DNA of 64,000 nt from Pegea sp. RAD2-039. Its lineage: Eukaryota > Chordata > Thaliacea > Salpida > Salpidae. Positions within the stretch are counted from its first letter, which is position 1; every line of letters starts with the position of its first letter. This document shows positions 1 to 11,275 of this stretch, in pieces. A program made the position numbers and the translations under genes. The notes under the pieces were generated by a model that saw only the letters and a program-made list of their open reading frames with translations, ran no database searches and had not been told where the DNA came from. The stretch is from contig JAQGEQ010000305.1 of NCBI GenBank assembly GCA_034620365.1, positions 62,001 to 126,000 of the forward strand, written 5' to 3'.

Positions 1-540
1 ATTTCCGTTACGGTTTTTCACATTTTCTTCTTAATGGTTTCTCAACTTTCTAAAAGTGTATAGCAATTGCTAAAAAGTAAAACATTTGTTTGTATCTAAT
101 AAAAACTTTCCTGAGTTTTATGTCTAAAAATGGATTTTTCAGCTTTAATATTGCCCAATTTTTTGCAAAAAACAAAAAAAACATTTTTATACATTTTTTA
201 AAAATTTAATTATTAATTAATTATTAATTAAAATTAAAAAAAAAAAAAACATTTTTATACAAGAAGAATTATCCAAATAAATGTATAAGATACTTTTTAA
301 AACAAATGAATTACCCATAGATTTATGAAAAGGTTTGAAAGTTATTACAAAGAGTAATTGAATTTGATAAATGGAAAAAATTAGAATTTTGTGAAATTTT
401 AAACTAGAACTCAAAACCGTTTGACATTAGCACCGAAAAAGTAAGATTTTTTAAAACTTGTTTTCATATATTCGATTTTAGATGCAAAAGTTTAATTAAG
501 AGAATCTATCAAACTTAAATGTTCTCAAAACAAGTTTACA
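1..540. other. AT-rich DNA without a recognisable gene
   Basis: This stretch holds poly-A/T runs and a TTAATTA-rich patch near 205-232. Open frames here are short and low-complexity, and I see no conserved protein motif or splice-bounded exon. Confidence 0.6.
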
Positions 541-716
541 GTTCAGAGGCTTATTTGACTTGCTCAAACGTACTTTAGGTGAAATGAATTCATTTTTACA
601 CAACATGGAAAAGTTTAAAAAAATTTTACTGTAACTGCAACCACAGTTTCTGATCTTTATCACTAGAAGTTTTAGATGTGCAATCAGATGTTAGGTTGAA
701 ATAACTGTTGATTATC
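541..716 (+). repeat. Third copy of the inverted-repeat arm sequence
   Basis: This segment is nearly identical, in the same orientation, to 4713-4888: both start GTTCAGAGGCTTATTTGACT and run to AACTGTTGA. A diverged reverse-complement copy lies at about 889-1060. It sits just outside the left arm of the long inverted-repeat element, so this part of the arm has been copied an additional time. The near identity to the right-arm copy suggests this copying is younger than the two arms. Confidence 0.85.
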
Positions 717-759
717 AAACCTAGCTTACATTTATAAAATGATCGTTTTTTTAACGATC

Positions 760-1850
760 CAAATATTTGAACAGTTATATCAAACAACAAAAAGTTGCTA
801 ATTAATTGATAGATACGACTTTGTAATAAACTAAAATGTACATTTATAAACTATCTCAGTTTGATTTCAAATTTTAACAGATATTTTTATATTTCAACAT
901 TTATTTCATCTGATTGTACATCTGAAACTTCTATTGATAAAGATCAGAAACTGTGATTGCATTTACTGTAATAAAATCTATAAACAACTCCTTTTAAAGT
1001 AAAAGAGAATCCATTTCGCCTACTAGTCCTGCAACTCAAACAAATTACTAATGAGTCTTTGAATTGCTTAAAATATCTGCCTTTTTTTTACAAAGATTGA
1101 TAAGTTTTTTTTAATTATTTGAACATTTTCTTACCACAAATGTTGAAATTTTTATTGTATCATTTAACAAATAATGTTCTAATTAAGTTAAACGAAATTA
1201 TGCTAGCTACATTTACAGTTTAGCCCTGTCAAAGCTGTCATTTAGATTTCAGAGTTGATTAATCTACATCAACTTATAATACTTTTGCCACAATCAAATT
1301 TGTGATTGTTCAGTTCATTTGTAAGTAAAAAAACTAAACATTGATTATAATATAACAAAATTGTTTATATATTTGTTTGGCTAATTGTCATACAAAATGA
1401 TCGGATATCTAAAAGATGCACTTTTAAGAGTAACATTGGCTTAATTATTTAAGAAATTCAATCAAAAGGATTAATGAAATAAAAATAAAAAAAAAATGAA
1501 TTAGAAATTCAAAAGTATGGCAAAAATTTGGAATTTCATGTGAGTTGGGACAATTTATTAATTACGAAATAATTTTCAAATACTTTTAGCTTAGTCCAAC
1601 AAGATTACATATGGTAGGTTATTTATTTTGCTCTTAAATAGAAATTATCAAGAAATAGTGAAACGGAGACTGTATTATTATCAGACGGTTTCACAAGATT
1701 TTTGAAAATTTAGAAATACAGACAATGTTCCAACATTTATGCATTTGTGAAAGTTTGTTTAAAAAATGCAGGTAACTTTTTAAGGCTTTAAAACATTAAA
1801 TATTACAATTTGTATTCTTAATGATCATTAAAGTAATTACAAAATTCTAA
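760..1850 (+). repeat. Left arm of a long inverted-repeat element
   Basis: The arm pairs in reverse complement with about 3890-5010. The best-preserved part is 1190-1330 against 4490-4640, roughly 90% identical by eye, sharing the string TCAACTTATAATACTTTTGC. Weaker pairing continues outward (around 815-900 against 4880-4960) and inward (1550-1780 against 3940-4150). Edges are approximate because similarity fades gradually. Arms this long with a unique centre resemble a foldback-type or long-TIR DNA transposon, but no transposase is visible. A segmental inverted duplication is the alternative. Confidence 0.7.
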
Positions 1851-2154
1851 AAATAGTTTTTAAGAAACTTTATTGTATTAACTACCACTTAAATTTTATG
1901 ATATGAAATATAATATGAAATGAATCAGTCTTTAAAATTTAATGAGAGTATAGTGTTTATGAGTTTAATAAAATTTTACGAAAGTAATAAATAAAAGAAG
2001 TATATTTCTAAACATTGCAAGGTGGTCATTTAAGCACATTTTTATGTTTGTAAATATCTTTATAGTTTTGCAAACTGTATAAATTCTAATAAATACTAAT
2101 ATGTTTACGATCTTTATCTGCTAAATTAACTGACAATACACAAATTTGGAACAA

Positions 2155-2870
2155 AGCTATCTTTACTTTTATTCAAAAAAGAGGTCCCAGAAATACTGCA
2201 CTTTACTATACACCAGTTTCATTGACCTCAGTTATCTGTAGAACTTAAGAACATCTCATTCACAATCATTTGACCAGTCTCTTGTTGGAGGACCACTTGA
2301 AATGGGATACCCAGCATTGCAATGTGAAACAGAGTTCGTCCATAAGTCAACATCTCTTTTTTCTTAATAAAGTTCTACCCCGTTATAAAAGTAATACTCC
2401 TTGTGACATTATATATCTCGGTTTTACTAAAGCTGTCCAACACAACAAACTAATTCTTGTTTGAAAAGATTTAAAAATAAACCTTCTATAGAAATAAACA
2501 AATTTATCTTTAAGTGTATTGAAGATTAATTGTGAGGTAAAACCAGCGGACGCATGAAGAAAGATCTTTATCTACACCCAGTCAAGTCACCAGTAGTGCT
2601 CCTCAGGGTTCCGTTCTGGATCCCCTTTTGGTTTTGCTTCTTATTGAAGATCTTATCAAAGAACGTTTGTAGTAGATGATGATAGTATTTTAGTGTATGC
2701 AGATGATAGTTAGCTACTGTCTTGCAATCCTTTGCAACTTCAACCAGCTATACACGTTGTAGAAGTCTGGTTTATGAACTGGTAGCTCAGAATTCAGCCC
2801 ACAAAGTCTGAACTTATATCTTTCTCTTGTCAACCAGCTGAACATTCACACATATGCAGCAAATTCTGAA
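2155..2870 (+). mobile_element. Decayed non-LTR (CR1/L2/jockey-like) reverse transcriptase fragment
   Basis: Translated pieces in shifting frames follow the order of a LINE reverse transcriptase. YTPVSLTSVIC lies at about 2208-2240. A stretch reading DIIYLGFTKAVQHNKLI, like the usual DxxFLDFSKAFDxVxHxxLI block, lies at about 2404-2455. APQGSVLDPLL, like GVPQGSVLGPLLF, lies at about 2597-2632. VYADDS, the YADD polymerase box, lies near 2694-2712. In-frame stops and frameshifts separate these blocks, so the copy is dead. No endonuclease domain or intact 3' tail is recognisable. It lies inside the long inverted-repeat element. Confidence 0.8.
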
Positions 2871-3889
2871 TTGACTGACTTTGTGATAAGGCAAACTAAA
2901 ACTAGTAACAGCTAGTACTAAATAAGTCTAGTAAAGTATTACTTTATATTTGGTGTACTTAAAAAAGTTACTTTTAAAACTACTTTTACAGGAACAACAT
3001 TTATAGAAAGAAAGGTTGGAAAAAGTTATTAACAGTAAACTGCATGTATGAGAATGAACCAACTTAAACTATATCTTAAAGCAAAACTTTTATCACAAAC
3101 ATTACTGTTGAAAGGTTTTATGCTAGCTTGTGTCTATAGCATGTTAAAAACATTTTAAAATCTAACTATTGCCCTAACTACCACTACCACCTTAACAGGC
3201 TCTTGTAATTAATATTAAAAATATTAATGCAATTTTCAATTATATAAAACAGATTTTTATTTGTTTGATTATAAATAGTCTAACATAAAATAATTAGCTT
3301 ATAAAATGTTTTTAGAGAACAATAAGATTATCATTTTCAGATACTTTGCTCTGCAACAGTATATCTTTTTATAATATTTTTTCTAACAGTTATTGTTTTA
3401 TTTGATACTTTTACATCTAATCAAAATCAAATTGATCTTCATAATACTGACGAATTTATTAATTTTAGGTTGTAACTTATATTTTTTTGAATTTGCAATT
3501 TCGAACGGCAATGCTTTTTTGATTAATAATATATATATTACTCTCTAAAGTGTTTTTGACCTTTCTATATTAATTCTACATTGTGATAGTTAAGACCTTT
3601 TCATTATCTGTTCGATCATAATATTTGGTTTTTGATCGCTATAAGAACGTTGAATCTGAGTTGCAGCCATTTATTGAATATGTAAATAAATAAGTGATTT
3701 AACTGTTAAATATTCTTACATACAAAAGTAGAGTTCCTGATTTAACATTTTTATAATTCTTATTAAACTCATAAATAGCATGGTGTCAAAAAATGTTAAA
3801 ACCTATTTCATTCGATGTAATCTATAATTGCTAATAAATAATATGAAATTTGTCAAAAATTGCTTTTATAACTTTGCAAGTATGTTAAT

Positions 3890-5010
3890 GCCTTAATGAT
3901 TTTACAAATTATATACTGTAATGTGACTACTTTAAAGCCTTAAAAGGTCGTCTACTTTTTGAGACAAACCTCCGCAAACTTTTTAATGTTGAAACAGTTT
4001 GTATGTATTTCTAAATTTTCAAGAAGTTTGTAATTAAGAAACACGTCTGGTAATCTTATAGTCTTCATCTTATTATTTCTTGATAAGTATTTTGTAAGTA
4101 CAAATAAGTAACGTAATCTTAGCGGAATAAAACTGTTTACAAAAATATTTTGTAATTAATAAATTATCCATACACATTTGTAATGTTTGCTCAACTATGT
4201 TTTCTGTTTCTTATCAATTGACAAACCAATAAAAAGTTTAAAAATTACATTTAGTTTTAAGCAAGAGATTGAGAAATTTGAAAATGATTTGCAAAAGGAT
4301 TTCGAATTGTTTTTATCTTCAATCGTTAAAACATACTTCCGGGTGGAAAAATGGTCGTAAAAAGAAAAACTTCTTAAGTTATTAATCAAGTCTTACTCTA
4401 GATAGGACTCCTTTAAATATCTGATGATATTGTGCAAAAATCCATCAAATATATAAACAATTTTGTTTTTATTAAAATCAATGTTAAGCTTTTCTACCTA
4501 CAAATAAACTGAACAATCACAAATTTGATTGAGGCAAAAGTATTATAAGTTGATGTAGATTAACCAAATCTGAAATCTAAATGACAGCTTTGAGAGGGCT
4601 AAATAGTAAATGTAGTTAGCATAATTTTGTTTAAATTAATTAGAATATTATTTGTTAAATGATACAATAAAAAATTCAACATTTGTAAAAAAATGACAGA
4701 TTTTGTGCAGCAGTTCAGAGGCTTATTTGACTTGCTCAAACGTACTTTAGGTGAAATGAATTCATTTTTACACAACATGGAAAAGTTTAAAAAAATTTTA
4801 CTGTAACTGCAACCACAGTTTCTGATCTTTATCACTAGAAGTTTTAGATGTGCAATCAGATGTTAGGTTGAAATAACTGTTGAAATATAAAAATAGTTGT
4901 TAAAATTTAAAAACCAAAATAAAGTATATTTTAGTTTATTGCAAAATATCATCCTTAAATTTTTAAGCAACTATTTTTTAGCTGATGTATTTGTTAAAAC
5001 ATTTGAATCA
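3890..5010 (-). repeat. Right arm of a long inverted-repeat element
   Basis: This is the reverse-complement partner of about 760-1850. The section 4713-4888 is also repeated directly at 541-716. Open frames inside the arm (for example 4195-4389 and 4599-4835 on the minus strand) are AT-rich and lack any family motif, so they are not annotated as genes. The two arms plus centre span about 4.25 kb. Confidence 0.7.
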
Positions 5011-6523
5011 AAAAAAGTGGTAAGTTACATTAACGATGTAAGTTTGGTTTGCGAATAAAAATCAGTTTCAAAATGGAAATCATTGTGTACTTTTTTTACG
5101 ATATAAAGGAGCGTCGAAACTGTGAAAATCATGTTACGACCTTGCCTAGAGTAAATGGTTTAAAGTAATGTCTAAAAAACATTACTTTGAAACCATAGAT
5201 CTTTAAGTACAAAATTCCACTGTAAAGACTAAAGCTTATTTCTCAAAGGTTTTTGATGATTTTTTGTTTAGCATGAATGGTTGAGCAGTTTCAAGTTCAA
5301 AAAATTCAAAAAAAGAGATAATAAAATATGAGTTTATTTAAAGGAAGTACTTATTTTTTCAATATTGAGTTTATCGTTAGTACAGAAGTTATCATGAACA
5401 CGTTCTACTACCATAAAACATTACTGCTAATATTATTATTATTATTACTGTCATAATACTGATATTTATTTAATTAATTATTTGTATCACCAATATTACT
5501 ACTAAATACCGATAATTATTCTATTCCTGTAAATAGCATCATTCGGTTGTTAAGTGGGACAAGCAATTATTAAATTATTAGATGGCATCACTGTTTCAAA
5601 TTGAATTTCGACTGCTTTTTTATTGAATGAATGCTGGCGCCTTTGCGAAACCAAAACTATGCTCAATAAATTTTCTATAGAAAGTAATAAGTATGTATAT
5701 ATTGCATGAATAGGTGAAATTGTTTTACGTCAACTCAAAACTGTGTAATTCGTTAAATATTCATTTAATGGATATTTATATGAAAGTTACAGAAAGTTTA
5801 ACAAAGCAAGTACTTTCGTAATTGTTGTAATGTTTTCTTTAATACCGTAATTCAATTTTCTAAATTTCAATTTCTATTAGGAAATTAGATTTAAGGCTCA
5901 AATATTTCCTCTTCAATCTTTTAAGATCATTAACAGATAATCTTTTTAGATTTCTCCAAGTAGAATATAAGTGATTAAAAAATTGAGTAGAAAATCTAAA
6001 CGACTATTTGTAGTTTATCAGCTGGTAACTTTTATTATTTAAAGTAAAATCTTATTTAACCTTTTACAGCATTATCTTTACAGTATTTAACCCGAAGAAA
6101 AGTAGAATAAAGCTTATATTGCCTTTTTACTGGTTGAAATAGATCTAACAATAACTTAGTTAAAGTTTAAACTAAGTTAACATTTATGTACTTTGCCGGT
6201 CAAAAAGCAAAACTTTCTGCAAATAACATCAAAACATCTTTATGTTAGCTGACCTTTCATGGAAGAAGAAAAACGAAAATTAAGATTCTAGCTTGAAAAC
6301 TCTTTTAATGACTCTGTTTACTAACATGTAGACAAATTTATAAGTTGTTTCTTTAAGATTTTTCTTTTCAAAACTTTTATTAAGTCAAAAGGATTTTGTA
6401 TGTTTTCGTTACTTGATGGCTTGTGTAATTATTTATAACAATTTCTAATTTTTGATTTGCAGAAATTTCAAAAAGCTTTTAACTTGAATAAAATAATATT
6501 TTGTTTGATAACTATCAGCTGCA
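5011..6523. other. Intergenic region upstream of the ADAMTS-like gene
   Basis: I see no coding exon with family resemblance. A short TTATTATTATTATTA run lies near 5430-5450. Just before the downstream start codon there are two acceptor-like sites, TTTGATTTGCAG ending at 6462 and AACTATCAG ending at 6519. These could end a 5'-UTR intron or receive a spliced leader. Confidence 0.5.
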
Positions 6524-9500
6524 ATGGACGTTGGAGGAAAATTTGTCGGAGTTTTTTGTTTATTACTCTTAGTACAAGTCAGTTCAAATTACGACTAGTT
6601 TTAGTAACAAACAATTCAGTAAATATTTTTTTTCAAAACTGTTTTTTATAGATTGCTGAACTTACCACTCCCTTTAAGGTATCAGGACTTAGTAAGTGTT
6701 TTCATTTTAAAAGCAAGTCATGAAAACAAACTTTTATTATATTTTTAAAACAGATTCTGGACCAAAATTCATGGGTTCATATCACATCAACGTGGTTGAT
6801 TCTAACATGAATTTAATTTCTGATAATGTTGTTGGTGCTCTAGTAAAGAGCGTTAATCATCAATACAACTTTGGATATTCAGATACAGCATTACCAGTTT
6901 ATGATCGTGTCTTGACTCAGCATCCTCAATTAGCTTCCAGTCCCCAAAAAGTTTACCTAAAGCTCTTCAGAAATGTGAGAAGTGTACAGCCATATTATAT
7001 GGAGCTCGAAACAAATGTTTTATCAAATTATACTTGTATGCTAACGGGACATTTGCTGAATTCAGAAGCACATTTACCAAGTGAAAAAGTTCCCATTAGT
7101 AAGACACTTGTAAATTACAACGTTTGCCAAAAAGTTAGTACAACTATTTGACAATATAAGCATCAGTTCTTTTAATTTATTTAACTTTTAGTTTGGTTTT
7201 TTCATCATTAATGGAGAATATCGATACTTTTTGGTGCGAAGGAATCCGGCCGAAGTTGTAATGTACAAATACAAAAAATACCTAAAAAATATTCACCACT
7301 CTCGTAAGTAATCAACATTAAAAGTTATATTTAAAGAAACTATTTTCAATTTTGTTATCTTATTAAAGTATCTTTAAAATATTTATAATTTGAAAGTTTG
7401 AAAGATTTGTATCTAAAATGTAACTTGTTTCTCCTTTCGTTACTTTGTTGAAATATTAACAAGTGTATATCTCTCGTTAATTGATGAAAATATTCATAAG
7501 ATGTTTTGTTTAAATACTATTAGAGTAGTTAACAAGTAAATAGACAAGAAAATACTTTCAGCTTAATTGGTTGTTTCTAGCTTTTTTTCAAATATTAATT
7601 TTTAATAGTTTCTTTACTACCAACATTTGATGATAACTTTCCAACTGATTCAACTGATTGGACGCCAGGTAGTGATACTTTGACGCTAACTCCAGAGGTT
7701 TGGGTTGACCCAGAACTTTGTAAGTAGCCATTGTTTGATTCTATTTTATTGAAAAATGATTCATTAAAAACAACTTCTTCAGGGTTAACCTTCTCAAATG
7801 AAAGAAAAAACAACCTTCTTGGTAAGTTTTCTTTTTAATTAAAATGCTTACAATCAAAAGTATTCATTAAAAGTATTCAGTGAATTATTTAAGATAATCA
7901 AAATAAATAAATTTAATAGCTAACTTATCCTACCATCACATATTTGCTTTACTTATTATATTTAACTAAGTTATATGCAAGAAATAATTTTGACTGTTTA
8001 TTGTAGGCTTGGATTATGTAATGAACAAAGAAGCAGGCCGGCATAAATTTCTATTCGACAAGACAATTAGTTAGTTAAGAAGTTGTTTGTAAAATGGTTT
8101 TTGTGGTTTCTTTTAAAAATTACTTCTAATAAAATCTTTATGAAACTTTATTTTAACTAACTCAAGTAAGTAAAAGAATTAATCTAACTGACCAAAACTG
8201 TGTCAGTTTATTTTTTGCTTGAATATAAACGTATTTTAAACATTATTTTTCAAGATGAATAAACTTGATAAACAATTTAAATATTTTTAGTTACTAAAAT
8301 GTTTGAGGATAGTGTCGCTCCGAATAAGTTCAATGCTACTATTCAACGTATTCAACGAGTATTTAATTATCCACAAAAGTACTCATACACAGTTAAGATT
8401 GGAGTTGTTGTGTCTGCAGAAGTTATAAGAAAACATTCAACCATAGGTATTGATAGCTGGATCAACTACTTGGTTTACGAGGTATATTAATTTTCTAATG
8501 ATTTGATTTTACTAAGTAATAATTATAAGTTAGTATAAAAGTAATAATTTTTTACAAAATTCTTATTGATAAAATATTTTCAAGACAAATAGACTGTTTC
8601 AACACATTCAACTTAAACGAAAGGGGTTAGACATAAAGATTAGTTTGGAAAAGATTATGAAGCTAGATCTTGCTCAGGTATTAAAAGTTCTTTAATTTTT
8701 ACTTTAATCCAAACACTATCACTTGCTGATTTTGTGCAAACACGGTTGCAAGTTACAAACGATTTCACTTTTCGAACAGAGTAAAAACGTTCATCGAGTT
8801 GCAGTTAATTCTGGTTTAGAGGCTGTGATGTCACATCTTCAATTAGAAGCACAAGCTGAAATAGATGAGTTAGATATCGTAATTCTACTCGCAAACGAAA
8901 ACTACGTAATGAAAAGTAAATATCTAATTTGATTGGTTCAATTACCATTACTTTTGTATGCATTTTTTAGAAATGAATTTTAAAAGATTTGTTTGCGAAG
9001 AAGAAACTCCAATTTATAGCATACAAGATTCAGGCTCATCTACAATACTCAGACTGACACAAAGCATTGCATTTGCGTATGTTTAACTTTGGTTTATAGA
9101 TTATAATTATAGATAATGGATTTTATTTTTATTTTTTCTGTAGGCTTCACGTTGTCCCAGTTGAATTTACAACTTGTAAATTTCGGCAACACGACTTTGT
9201 CACCTCTATTTTGAAACTACCACGACTTAACTCTTTGCAATGGTCAAAATGTTCTATTGCTTCTCTTGAAAAAAGCTCGTAAGTTAATTGCTTTTAAATC
9301 AATGTGTCAAATAGAATATTGTTTTATTAATAACTTATATACTTGATAAAAAAACATATTTTTGATACAATTTTCAGACGTCTTACATGCTTAGTTAATA
9401 AGCAAGTCAAGCCTCTGGGCCAATTTGAAGCTTATCCAGGAAAATTCTTTTCACATAATGCACAATGTTTTAGACTGTGGGGTAATGGTGCAGTTATTGC

Positions 9501-11275
9501 TCCTCAGGTAAATATCTAGGTTCTTAACTGAGAAAATAACAGATTTTCTTAAATTCGATAAAAGCTAATGAATTGTTTTGTTCTTACACTGATATAAGAA
9601 ACTTATACAGAAATATAAATTTCGTTAAGGCTCAGTTGTAAAACTATCTAAAAATAGATTTCTTTTAGATGCTTACAAACATCTGTGGTAAACTTTGGTG
9701 TATGAAGCCGATTACTTTTATTTCGCAAGAAGCTGTGTTCTCTGAAGGTAGTGTTGTTCTAAGTGGAACTAAATGCGGACCAAATAGTGTAAGTACACAC
9801 TTTTAACTTTCTATGATGTATTCTACAGTTTCTGAAACAACTTTCACAACTTCTTGCTTTACAGTTTTGTATAAGAGGGCGTTGTTTAGCTGGCATACAA
9901 AACTTTTTGCAACAAAACAAAGTTAATGGAAATTGGGGTAGCTGGAGTACTTTGTCTGACTGCTCATCAAAATGTGGTCCTGGAGTTCAGTCTAGATTTA
10001 GAAAATGTGATTCACCTTCGTAAGTCTGAAGGAATTCTACTAAATTTGTATAATAGACAACAATAGCAATCAAATCTTTATTATGATCTTATAGGCCTTT
10101 AGATGGAGGTAGTGACTGCAAAGGTAATTCGTCAGAAGTTACACCTTGTTTTGTTAAGTGTGATGGCAGCTCTGAAAATACCGTAACACCTTATTATCGT
10201 AAACAAAGGTGTACTGAATTAGGCTTGCAACCAGCCTACCAAACAAATGGTTTGTAGATTCTAAAAACTTTTGAAAAATTATTTTTAAACAAATCATATG
10301 TCATTTTTTTCTTAAGAAAATAAGGCTTGCTTGATGTTTTGTAAAACATCTCAATGTGATGATCCTTTTCTGCTTCCTGAATTTGTGGAAGATGGCCAAC
10401 CTTGTTTTATTGGTCAAACATCTGGTACTTGTTATCAAGGAAAATGCTATGTAAGTTAAGCTTCTAAAATCTTTAGTTTTAGCTTTTCTAACAACAAGAA
10501 GTAACAGAACTTAATTTAATATAAAGAATAAAGTTTATGAACAAAAATTTCTTAATTTAAGTACTTGACTTAAAAATCAAATTTTCTTTTTGACAGCACA
10601 CTGTTTGTTCTCATGGTGATCAATTTGTAAAAAAGGATGTCTGTGGAGTTTGCGGAGGAGATGGAAGTAGCTGTACTTTCCATTCTGAAGTTTATCAACT
10701 TGATATCCCTAATGATAGTAAATCTCTTATTTCTTATTAAATCAAAAATAATTCTTTCTAATTAGGAGTACTGCTCAGAAGAAATTTTGAAATTCCTGAA
10801 GGTGCAAAAGGACTAGTTATCACTGAATTACCAAATTCTACTCCAAAAGCCATTCACTTAAGTAAATCAAATACCAACTTTAATAATTAAGCTGGTTTAA
10901 CAAACTATTTTAATTATTAAAAAAATTATCAAATTTAATAACATTTTAATTATCACAAGCAAACTGTTCAATAGCTTTCTGTTTTCAGCAATTGAGAGTG
11001 TTGGTGTAAACGAGAATCTCGAAACTAATACTTGTCAGAAGACTGGCTATGTGACAGTAGAGTATGATGGAGTAGTTTATGAAATAAAAGGGAAAGCCCA
11101 CAAAACTATTTCAGTTAAAGGGCCTCTTCCTAATGGAGTGATAATTTCTGTAAGTAAAGTTTAACAAGATACAATTTTTCAGGTAATAATTTAAAAATTA
11201 AATTTTCAATTTGTTTTTCAGGCTTCTCAGAAAGCAATAGGAACTTGCTTTTTACAAATAAGTTACTATGATTAG
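6524..11275 (+). CDS. ADAMTS-type secreted protein with a destroyed metalloprotease active site (pseudo-protease)
   Basis: I reconstruct 21 exons, 861 aa: 6524-6577, 6652-6691, 6754-7133, 7192-7303, 7609-7719, 7783-7821, 8007-8069, 8291-8481, 8585-8677, 8780-8915, 8971-9076, 9144-9278, 9378-9507, 9669-9788, 9865-10019, 10095-10249, 10317-10450, 10597-10717, 10766-10861, 10989-11149, 11222-11275. All phases agree. Domain order is signal peptide (1-20), M12B-type propeptide (about 30-190, with CQKFGFFIINGEYRYFLVRR), protease-like domain (about 300-490), disintegrin-like domain, thrombospondin type 1 repeat (W594GSW, CSSKCG at 603-608, a usual O-fucose site), Cys-rich domain with CGVCGGDGSSC (734-744), and spacer. 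It then stops, so there are no C-terminal TSP repeats, as in ADAMTS4-like proteins. Where active members have HExxHxxGxxHD, this protein reads AFALHVVPVEF (440-450), so the catalytic Glu and most zinc ligands are absent. RIQR (about 291-294) could be a furin site. The exon 10 start is the least certain (8754 is an alternative). Expected role is extracellular-matrix binding rather than proteolysis; that is inference. Confidence 0.88.

Noticed and set aside
7595-7813. 72-aa minus-strand frame.
   Set aside because: It overlaps exons 5 and 6 of the ADAMTS-like gene, which are supported by splice sites and phase on the plus strand.
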